Origin: Candidatus Poseidoniales archaeon
Lineage (GTDB): Archaea; Thermoplasmatota; Poseidoniia; Poseidoniales; Poseidoniaceae
NCBI GenBank assembly: GCA_003602605.1
Contig: QQRW01000038.1
Coordinates: forward strand, 1 to 54,061
DNA length: 54,061 bases
Reading direction: 5' to 3'
The notes beneath the pieces were generated by a model. It was not told where the DNA came from. It ran no database searches and worked only from the letters and a program-made list of their open reading frames with translations. Position numbers and translations under genes: made by a program. Shown here piece after piece: positions 33,621 through 41,200 of this stretch (its first letter is position 1; every line of letters starts with the position of its first letter).

Positions 33621-34427
33621 ATGGGTGAAGGCATTAAATTACCAGTCATAAATGGACTGGGTCGAACAAATCGTATCGATAACTGGCTCAACAAACCGAT
33701 TGCAATGGGGCTGGGCCTCACCGCTGCAATGCTCTACACAGCATGGCGATTGTTCCTCTTCCCAGAATCGATCTCGTATGAACTCGAGGGCTCGAAAGTC
33801 ATATCACCAATCTTCTCACCAAATGTCCTTGAATGGGAGTTGTTCGGTCTCAAAGACTGGGATCATCCGTCTTGGGTCAACGCTGCAGTTCTTGTGCTGT
33901 GGATTCCTTTTGGATTCCGAGGAACCTGCTACTACATGCGCAGAGTCTACTATCGGACGTTCTTCGCCAGTCCTGTTGCGTGCTGGGTTGACGAACCAGA
34001 AATCAATAAGAAACTCGGATACAAAGGCGAAAAGCGTCTTTTCATCTTCAACAACCTCCACCGCTACTTCCTCTACGCAGCCATGATTATTCTGGTCATC
34101 AAGTGGTGGGATGTCACCCACACCCTGCATTTCAGTGAAGGATGGGGCATGTCGCTGGGCACACTGGTGATGGCTGTCGAAGCATTCCTTCTCACGATGT
34201 ATGTCACGTCTTGCCATGCTCTGCGCCACCTTGCCGGCGGCGCATTGGACCGCTGGACAACCGGTATCAGCCGAATTCGAGGCAAATTGTTTGGACGCAT
34301 CAGCATCATCAACCGTTCGCACGGATTTTGGTTTTGGACCTCTCTTACCTTCGTTTTCTTTGGAGACCTATGGGTTTTAGCTGTCAGTAAAGGCTATTTG
34401 AGCGATGTGGCGCTGTTTGTAATTTGA
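33621..34427 (+). CDS. sdhC: Succinate dehydrogenase membrane anchor (cytochrome b-like)
   Basis: A 268-residue polytopic membrane protein immediately before sdhA and sdhB, so it is probably the anchor that holds the catalytic dimer and passes electrons to quinone. Five hydrophobic segments are visible, starting near IAMGLGLTAAMLYTAW and ending near FWFWTSLTFVFFGDLW. Histidines in or near helices (NNLHRY, SCHALRHLAG, RSHGFW) are candidate haem ligands. A single large anchor replaces the usual SdhC/SdhD pair. The start is ATG 33621 with GGTGAAAACC upstream; a GTG at 33612 is part of that site. The identification rests mainly on gene order, because anchor sequences are poorly conserved. Confidence 0.72.
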   Translation: MGEGIKLPVINGLGRTNRIDNWLNKPIAMGLGLTAAMLYTAWRLFLFPESISYELEGSKVISPIFSPNVLEWELFGLKDWDHPSWVNAAVLVLWIPFGFRGTCYYMRRVYYRTFFASPVACWVDEPEINKKLGYKGEKRLFIFNNLHRYFLYAAMIILVIKWWDVTHTLHFSEGWGMSLGTLVMAVEAFLLTMYVTSCHALRHLAGGALDRWTTGISRIRGKLFGRISIINRSHGFWFWTSLTFVFFGDLWVLAVSKGYLSDVALFVI

Positions 34428-34436
34428 GGTGAAAAA

Positions 34437-36290
34437 ATGACTGAAGAATACAAGAAGTACGAATACGATGTTATTGTCATTGGGGCAGGTGGCGCTGGGC
34501 TCCGTGCAGCGATTGAAGCAGCACGAAGCGGTGCTAAGACCGCCATCATCACCAAATCTTTGCTTGGAAAGGCACACACAGTCATGGCAGAAGGTGGTTG
34601 TGCAGCAGCACTCCAAAACGCTGACCCAAGAGACGGTTGGAAGGTTCACTTCCACGACACCATGAAGGGAAGCAAATGGCTTGCCGATTGGAGAATGGCT
34701 GAATTCCATGCAAAAGAAGCACCAGACCGTGTTCGAGAGCTCGAACAATGGGGCGCAGTCTTTGACCGAACCCCACAGAACACCATCAATCAACGAAATT
34801 TCGGTGGGCATACCTTCCCTCGCCTCGCCCACGTCGGTGACGCTACGGGTCTCGAACTCATCCGCACCCTCCAGGAGCGTGGAATCCACGAAGGTATTGA
34901 TATCTTCATGGAATACACTGTTCGGCACCTTCTCAAAGAAGGAGACAGAGTTACTGGATGCGTGGCTTACACTCGCGTTGACGGTGACTTCCATGCCTTC
35001 TCTGCCAAGTCAGTCGTCCTTGCGACCGGTGGAATAACACGTTGCTGGTCAGTTTGTTCAGGCTCTTGGGAGTATACCGGTGATGGACACGCTCTTGCCC
35101 TTTGGGCTGGTGCTGAACTCCGTGATATGGAGTTCGTGCAATTCCATCCAACTGGAATGGTATGGCCTCCATCGGTCCGAGGCATCCTTGTTACCGAAGG
35201 TGTCCGAGGCGAAGGTGGTCGTTTGACCAATTCAGAAGGAGAGCGATTCATGTTCAATTATGTTCCAGAAATGTTTGCCGGCGACCACGCAGAAACCATC
35301 GAAGAATCTGACCAGTGGGTCGAAGAGGTGGTTTCTGGAAAACTCGCTACCGTCCGAAGACCTCCAGAATTGCTTACTCGTGACGTTGTCGCAAAGGCAA
35401 TCAATTCCGAAGTGAAAGCAGGTAGAGGATCTCCGCACGGCGGTGCATTCCTCAACATTTCACACCGTGGAGAAGAAGCAATTTTGAAGAAATTACCATC
35501 CATGCACCACCAATTCAAGGAATTAGCAGGTGTTGATATTTCGAAAGAACCGATGGAAGTTGGACCGACTGCACACTATGTGATGGGCGGTGTTCGAGTG
35601 AACGCTGAAACCCAAGAAAGCAATGTTCCGGGACTCTATGCCTGCGGCGAAGTTGCCTCTGGACTCCACGGAGCAAACAGACTTGGAGGAAACTCATTGT
35701 CTGACCTCATCACCTTTGGCAAGAGAGCCGGAGAACATGCTGCAAAGCGCTCAAAAGATTTGGCACAACCTACCATCGATGATGGACAGGTCCAATCGGC
35801 CATCGAAGTTATGCTCGCACCACTGCAAAGAGGCGAAGGTGAAAATCCTGGTATAATTTACGATGAAATGCGTGACATGATGCAGGCAAAAGTTGGAATC
35901 ATTCGTACCAAGGAAGAAATGGAAGAAGCAATGGACGACTTGAAAGCGTTCGATCAACGACAAGCTACATGTTTCCCTGGCTCATCTCGCAAATACAATT
36001 CGGGATGGCACCAAGCACTCGACCTCAAGAACATGGTCGATGTATCAACTGCAGCCACCCTCGCTGCTCTCACACGCGAAGAAAGCAGAGGTGGCCACAC
36101 AAGAGACGACTTCCCTGGAGAAATCGAAGAATGGGGGAAGATTCTCAATATCATCTACATGGAAAACGGGGAAATCAAGGTTCGACAAGAACCCGTTGAA
36201 GAGATGCGCAGCGACTTGAAAGACGCCCTTACTGAAGTGAAGGCGATGATTGCGGAACGAGCTGCAGAACAAGCAGGAGGCGATGAGTAA
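34437..36290 (+). CDS. sdhA: Succinate dehydrogenase flavoprotein subunit
   Basis: The 617-residue catalytic subunit oxidises succinate to fumarate in the TCA cycle (or the reverse). Family landmarks: [20 protein letters not shown] at the N-terminus, the FAD-attachment histidine in [33 protein letters not shown] with active-site Arg, and [14 protein letters not shown] near the capping end. The flavinylation His and substrate-binding residues are intact, so it should be active. ATG 34437 is preceded by GAGGTGAAAAA. It follows sdhC by nine bases and its stop overlaps the sdhB start (TAATG), so sdhCAB form one unit. Confidence 0.95.
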   Translation: MTEEYKKYEYDVIVIGAGGAGLRAAIEAARSGAKTAIITKSLLGKAHTVMAEGGCAAALQNADPRDGWKVHFHDTMKGSKWLADWRMAEFHAKEAPDRVRELEQWGAVFDRTPQNTINQRNFGGHTFPRLAHVGDATGLELIRTLQERGIHEGIDIFMEYTVRHLLKEGDRVTGCVAYTRVDGDFHAFSAKSVVLATGGITRCWSVCSGSWEYTGDGHALALWAGAELRDMEFVQFHPTGMVWPPSVRGILVTEGVRGEGGRLTNSEGERFMFNYVPEMFAGDHAETIEESDQWVEEVVSGKLATVRRPPELLTRDVVAKAINSEVKAGRGSPHGGAFLNISHRGEEAILKKLPSMHHQFKELAGVDISKEPMEVGPTAHYVMGGVRVNAETQESNVPGLYACGEVASGLHGANRLGGNSLSDLITFGKRAGEHAAKRSKDLAQPTIDDGQVQSAIEVMLAPLQRGEGENPGIIYDEMRDMMQAKVGIIRTKEEMEEAMDDLKAFDQRQATCFPGSSRKYNSGWHQALDLKNMVDVSTAATLAALTREESRGGHTRDDFPGEIEEWGKILNIIYMENGEIKVRQEPVEEMRSDLKDALTEVKAMIAERAAEQAGGDE

Positions 36291-37057
36291 TGTCACTGAA
36301 AGGAAAGAAGCAAGATTTCACAATCCTCCGAGGCGAAGGCGAAGAATCAACACTGGAAGAGTTCAGTATCGAACTCGATGAAGGAATGGTCGTTCTAGAC
36401 TGTGTCCACCGAATCCAACACGAACAGCAACCTGACTTAGCAGTTCGCTGGAACTGTAAAGCTGGAAAGTGTGGTTCCTGTTCTGCTGAAATTAACGGCC
36501 GGCCACGCTTGATGTGCATGACCAGAATGAGTGATGTGGTTGCTGAAACCCCAGCAGGTAAGCCCATTGAGATTCGTCCAATGAAGGCATTCCCCCACGT
36601 CAAAGACTTGGTTACTGATGTTTCTTGGAACTATGAGATTGCTCAAAAAATCAAACCAATCAATGGACCTGAAGAAATGAACTGGGAGTTCAACCAAATG
36701 GAAGCAGATAGAGTGCAGCAATTCCGTGAATGCATCGAATGTTTCCTTTGCGTCAACACCTGCCACGTCTTGAGAGATCACGCCCTGTTCGATGACTTCG
36801 CAGGACCTCGAAACTTGGTTCGACTTGCACAGTATGAGATGCACCCGCTTGACACTGAAGACCGTGTTCCAGAGATTAAGAAGGAATTCGGAATCGAATA
36901 CTGCAACATTACCCGCTGCTGCACTGAAGTTTGTCCAGCAGGCATACAGATCACTGATGACGCAATCATACAGCTCAAGGAACGAGTTGTCGACCGTTAT
37001 TATGATCCATTGCAACGTATTTGGCGAACGCTCACTCGGCAAAAGGTTCGCTATTGA
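36290..37057 (+). CDS. sdhB: Succinate dehydrogenase iron-sulfur subunit
   Basis: The 255-residue subunit carries electrons from the flavin to quinone. The N-terminal [2Fe-2S] ligands are in NCKAGKCGSCSAEI with a fourth Cys in RLMCMT. The C-terminal clusters are in CIECFLCVNTC and CNITRCCTEVCPAGI. All cysteines expected for three clusters are present. It overlaps sdhA by one base (TAATG) and is followed nine bases later by the DoxX-like gene. Confidence 0.94.
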   Translation: MSLKGKKQDFTILRGEGEESTLEEFSIELDEGMVVLDCVHRIQHEQQPDLAVRWNCKAGKCGSCSAEINGRPRLMCMTRMSDVVAETPAGKPIEIRPMKAFPHVKDLVTDVSWNYEIAQKIKPINGPEEMNWEFNQMEADRVQQFRECIECFLCVNTCHVLRDHALFDDFAGPRNLVRLAQYEMHPLDTEDRVPEIKKEFGIEYCNITRCCTEVCPAGIQITDDAIIQLKERVVDRYYDPLQRIWRTLTRQKVRY

Positions 37058-37066
37058 GGCGATCAA

Positions 37067-37465
37067 TTGTCGAATGCAACAGAGAAAGTCCGGCAAATTT
37101 CAGCCATCGGCTTTGGCGTAGCCTTCGTATGGATTGGGATTCAACACTTCACCAATGTAGGTTTCTTTGTACCGATCGTTCCAGAAATCCTTGGCGCACC
37201 TGAGTTTTGGGTCTATGTTAGTGGAGCAGCGGAAATACTTCTCGGAATGAGCATGATCCATCCTCGAACAAGACCACGAGGGGGGATAGCAACTGCTGCA
37301 TTCTTGGTTGTCGTCTATTGGGCAAACCTGAACATGTGGGTGAACGACATTCCAATCGATGGTACTACGTTTTCAACACCTGCCCATATTGCACGCGCCA
37401 CGGCTCAAATCGGAATGATTGGGCTTGCGCTCTGGATTTCAGAGTGGAAGATAAAGAAAGAGTGA
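37067..37465 (+). CDS. DoxX-like membrane protein
   Basis: A 132-residue four-helix membrane protein. Segments run roughly at residues 12-28, 45-62, 73-90 and 108-125, with the DoxX-type pattern FVWIGIQHFTNVGFFVP and SGAAEILLGMSMI. DoxX-family proteins are linked to quinol or redox processes in some organisms, and its place nine bases after sdhB is consistent with that, but no activity can be assigned. The start is TTG 37067, following GAGGCGATC, because no ATG precedes the first helix. Downstream a 9-bp hairpin separates it from the convergent MC1 gene. Confidence 0.7.
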   Translation: MSNATEKVRQISAIGFGVAFVWIGIQHFTNVGFFVPIVPEILGAPEFWVYVSGAAEILLGMSMIHPRTRPRGGIATAAFLVVVYWANLNMWVNDIPIDGTTFSTPAHIARATAQIGMIGLALWISEWKIKKE

Positions 37466-37517
37466 ATGGCTTCTAATCCCTCCGAAGAGGGAAAAGAAGC
37501 GGCGACCCTTGCGGGAA

Positions 37518-37539
37518 CAAACTTGCATCAGCAAGTTTG
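37518..37539. terminator. Stem-loop between the convergent DoxX-like and MC1 genes
   Basis: CAAACTTGC and GCAAGTTTG form a perfect 9-bp stem with an ATCA loop. It lies in the 100 bases between two convergent genes. A second smaller hairpin, CCCTC-CGAA-GAGGG, sits at 37478-37491. Both could terminate or stabilise the ends of the converging transcripts. Confidence 0.45.
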
Positions 37540-37566
37540 GAAAACATACAGAAGTTAAATCAGAAC

Positions 37567-37830
37567 TCAAAGGTGTTCGATTCCGGACTTCTTGACGTTG
37601 GCCTTCTTGATCTTGTCAGGAAGCCAAGCTGGTCCATTAGCTGGCTTGTCAACCATGCTAATACTGCCGGTGAAGACGTGGACACGCTTGGTGCCACGCT
37701 CACGTAGGCGTATGTTCGTGTGTCCGCGGGTTGCAGCTTTGAGGGCTGCACCGCGTGGTTGTTTGCTAGCAAAAACCTGGCTCGTATCTTTTCCGTTCTC
37801 CATGAGAACAAAGTATTTTTTATCAGACAT
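37567..37830 (-). CDS. MC1 family chromosomal protein
   Basis: An 87-residue DNA-binding protein of the MC1 (methanogen chromosomal protein 1) family, a monomeric architectural protein that bends DNA. The match runs the whole length: YFVLMENGKDTSQVF, the KQPRGAALKAATRG segment, IRLRERGTKRVHVF, and WLPDKIKKANVKKSGIE, with the family's RLRERG and K-x-VHVF signatures. A second frame at 37560-37859 overlaps it and is a shadow. GGAGGAAATCC precedes the ATG at 37830, and a TATATA box lies 36 bases upstream. It is likely the main or a major chromatin protein, but the window does not show what other chromatin proteins the genome has. Confidence 0.92.
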   Translation of the reverse strand: MSDKKYFVLMENGKDTSQVFASKQPRGAALKAATRGHTNIRLRERGTKRVHVFTGSISMVDKPANGPAWLPDKIKKANVKKSGIEHL

Positions 37831-37865
37831 TTGGATTTCCTCCGGTATTGGACAGTCAAGTAGAG

Positions 37866-37871
37866 TATATA
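37866..37871 (-). promoter_or_regulatory. TATA box for the MC1 gene
   Basis: TATATA on the minus strand lies about 36 bases before the MC1 start codon, with GGAGG between them at 37839-37843. The promoter region (37831-38005) has further A/T-rich sequence and no other obvious element. Confidence 0.55.
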
Positions 37872-38005
37872 GTATTTATCCCGTTAAAACGGTATACTGC
37901 GCCATATAAGTAACGCAGTACCCCATTCCGGAACGATTTTTCGCGCCATGGAGCCTCAGTACAGCGGTTGGGGAAGCCGTAAAATGAAGTTGGGAGATTC
38001 GAAGA

Positions 38006-38239
38006 TTACAACTCAGCCCCGGCTAGAGTTTTGGTATCGATAATACCTGGGATTTGACGTATAGATTCAACAACAGATTGAGCAATGACTGCAAGACTCT
38101 CAGCAACGAGTTTGACGATAAGGTCATGATCTCCAAACAAGAGCGTGGCATCATCAACATTCGGCATATCTTTCACCGCCAAGTAAACTTCGTGCTCTTT
38201 ACCAGGTGCGACGTTAATCAGGACATATCCTACTGCCAT
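38006..38239 (-). CDS. Stand-alone Lrp/AsnC RAM (ligand-binding) domain
   Basis: A 77-residue protein made only of the RAM domain of Lrp/AsnC regulators: VGYVLINVAPGKEHEVYLAV, then a valine/aspartate-rich strand, DHDLIVKLVA and VESIRQIPGI. It lacks the helix-turn-helix. Such single domains bind amino acids and form oligomers, and may modulate full-length partners or enzymes. The ATG at 38239 fits the domain boundary; the frame reaches back to 38275. It lies between the MC1 gene and the giant TIGR03790 protein, all on the minus strand. Confidence 0.82.
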   Translation of the reverse strand: MAVGYVLINVAPGKEHEVYLAVKDMPNVDDATLLFGDHDLIVKLVAESLAVIAQSVVESIRQIPGIIDTKTLAGAEL

Positions 38240-38287
38240 TGCAATCGTGCCTACCAGATGCTCAAAGCACATCAACTCTTCTCCGTA

Positions 38288-41200
38288 TCATTGCTGTAAG
38301 TCAAGAAGGTCCAGTTGTTCATCAGTGAATTGCATCCATTGGAGCAGCGTCCAGCCACTCGGCATTTCACCCTCAAGCCAAACTCGGTATTGTTCGTGGC
38401 TCCAACCTGCAGGCAATTGAAGAGTTGGAGAACCGTCGGATTGTTGATCTTGAGACACCTGTGTTTGTTCCTCGGTTTCAACTTGCCACAAGGGCGTAAC
38501 TTCTCCTTTCATCTTTCGTCGCCGTAGAGCGGTGATAGCTAGGACGGCCAGCGCAGCTGCCCCTCCGAACAACAACGGCGTAGACAACGAACTTACAGCT
38601 TCTGATTCGTTGGCAGCCACGGTTTGATTACAATCGAAGCAAGGTGGTTCAGGTTGGAGCGTTATGCTAAATTCAGAAGTATTCGATTGTGCCCATGAAT
38701 CGGTGCATGTTGCAGATACGAGCAGCGTAGCATTACTGAGTGCTCCAGTGGTTGGATACTGGAATTGAATTGATGCAGAAGTAGGAGACTGGGGGACCAA
38801 AGAAACCTGCAATTCTGCGAGTATAGTATTGTTTTGAGATATCTGGGCTGTGCATTCAATATCATCCGTACCATCTTGGTCAACAACTGTACCCGTAATG
38901 GAGAGGAGTTCCCCAGCAGATTTGTTTGCCAAAACCTCGACCGTCGTTTGTGGCATTGCATGATAAAACGGTACTTCAAGATTGAAGGAACGAACGAGGC
39001 CGTCGATGTCACGCGCTGTGAACAGGACCTGTCCTTCGCCATCAATGAATGTCCCATCAAGCCGTAAACGGAATTTGTAAAGAGTGTCGGATTCTTGGAA
39101 ATCGGGGAACGAAGCACAGGATGAGATTGAGGTACTGTTCGGAGAGACAGATCCGAGAGTGGGTGCATCAACCGACCATCCAAGTTGGGATAATGTCGCT
39201 TGCATTCTGTCGATTGGGCGTTCCGACTGCAAGTGAACCAGCATGTAGCCGGTCTGTCCAAATCGTAATGAATCGATGGTTCCTGACTCGTCGCATAGAT
39301 GTGCAGCGACAACGATTGGTGTTGTCAGAAGCAACGGCAAATCAAACTGTTGGGTGAACGTAGAACCATGCCGACCGGTCATGTCCAGAGTCAAGCTCAG
39401 TTCCCCAGATTCCAAAGGCACAGACACTGATGGAAGTTCAATCAAAACCGGATTACGAATATCAGAAGCACCAACTGGGATTGTTGTTCGTTCAGCCCCT
39501 GGCCAATCGATATGTAAATCCCCATTGGCGGATGAAAGCGGATCGTCGGAATCAGTAAACACAATGTGAGCATATTCTGCCCCTCCTCCACGAACACTGT
39601 CCAACGCAATGCCGTCCTTGTCGACGACTTCAACGACCGCCGAAGGGGCTCTGTCTCCGACTGAGATGACTCGCGAGTTCAACAGTAAACCGGACGAATC
39701 ACGTACTTCAAAAGTCACATCATCGAGCGCAGTGTTGACTTCTCGCTGGTATTCACCCACATAGCAATGGTGGGTGTTATCGGCTTGTTGCTCGTAACTC
39801 ATGTTGCCAAGAATACCAGCAGACACTCGAAGTGTCGGTTGCTGAGTGGTTCGATTAAAGTCTGCATCAAGTGCACAAACTTTCCAATTCGCCGTTTCTC
39901 CGCGATACATTTGACCCAACGGCTGATAGGGGAGTTGATTGATTCCCGACCAAGTAGGAGAGTCTACACCGCTGATGTGGGGGCCAAACCATTGAGCTTG
40001 TGCATCAACAATTATTGCCACCGACGCATCGAGCAAAAGCCCTTCCTGCATGCTGATATCATGGGCTGTTGCCCGCAAAACCAAAGTTCCTAGTGCGAGC
40101 GATGTTGGAAGAGTGATCGAAGCCTGCCAACGGAGTGCGTCGATACGCCCAGTTGCTTGAGAAAACCATTCAAGGTTGGAAAGATCAGATGCGTTCGAGG
40201 CTACAGACCATTCCAAGTCAACAGAAGTAACATTGACATCATCGGATGCTTCAATGGTACAGATGAAGTTATCACCACGCGCATATACTTGTGAATCACA
40301 ATAGATGCTCTCGACGACTGGAGGGGCGTTTACCCATATTCGAAGAGTGGCAAGATTGTTGCTCACATTCCGTTCATAGGAACCGCTGCTGGCATTTGAG
40401 TAGCGTATTCGCAAATCCATCCACCCCGTCTTTTCAGGTACCACAGTCAAGTTGTAAAGAATCCTTGACCCGCTCAAATCTCCTGCCGGAAGCGATATGT
40501 TTCCGTTGTAGAGTTCGATATTTCCTTGGATGTCTTGTACCAAAAGCGAACCATTGGAAGCGGACATGCCTCGATTCTCAAGAGCAAGTTGAATTTGAGA
40601 GGGTTGCATGTATGAGAAGTTCCCGATTTGTCGAACACCAAAGATGTTGATGTCATGATGGAGGTCTGCATAGGGTGCCATCTTTGGATCACCTACAGTA
40701 ACCCCCATCCAACTTGTCTGTAAGTTCGCAGCAGCATGGGCTTCTGCCAAGTTAAACCCTTGAGCATACATGCTTAGAAGTATACTTGGGGAGCCGACAG
40801 CGGTTAAGTATGGCTCGTAGACATAACCCTTCACACCAGAGACTCCATCCTCCAGCAGATCTGCGACGAGTGACTGCCCGTATGCAGTATTGGGGTTGAA
40901 GGAGCGACCTCCAGTCGAAACTGCCGTTTCAGCAATCGAACCGTTAACCCAAGAATTATGAGGAAGAATTGGATGCAAATTCATCGTATCAAGATAGACG
41001 GAACCGTCGGTCGATGTTGCTACAATGTCAAGTGGGACTCGAACCCGCAGCGAGACTGTGTCGACAGGCGGGCGGAATCGCATGGTTTGCGATTCCCATG
41101 TTGGAGCAAAAATCTTGGATTGAGACTGATTACTGGCGAGAAGTGTTCCGTTTGCATCGAACGAATCAACCTCGATTGTGAAGTCTCCATAGACATCACC

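Noticed and set aside
37560-37859. A 99-residue frame overlapping MC1 on the same strand
   Set aside because: The 87-residue frame matches MC1 throughout and has GGAGG upstream; the 99-residue frame matches nothing.
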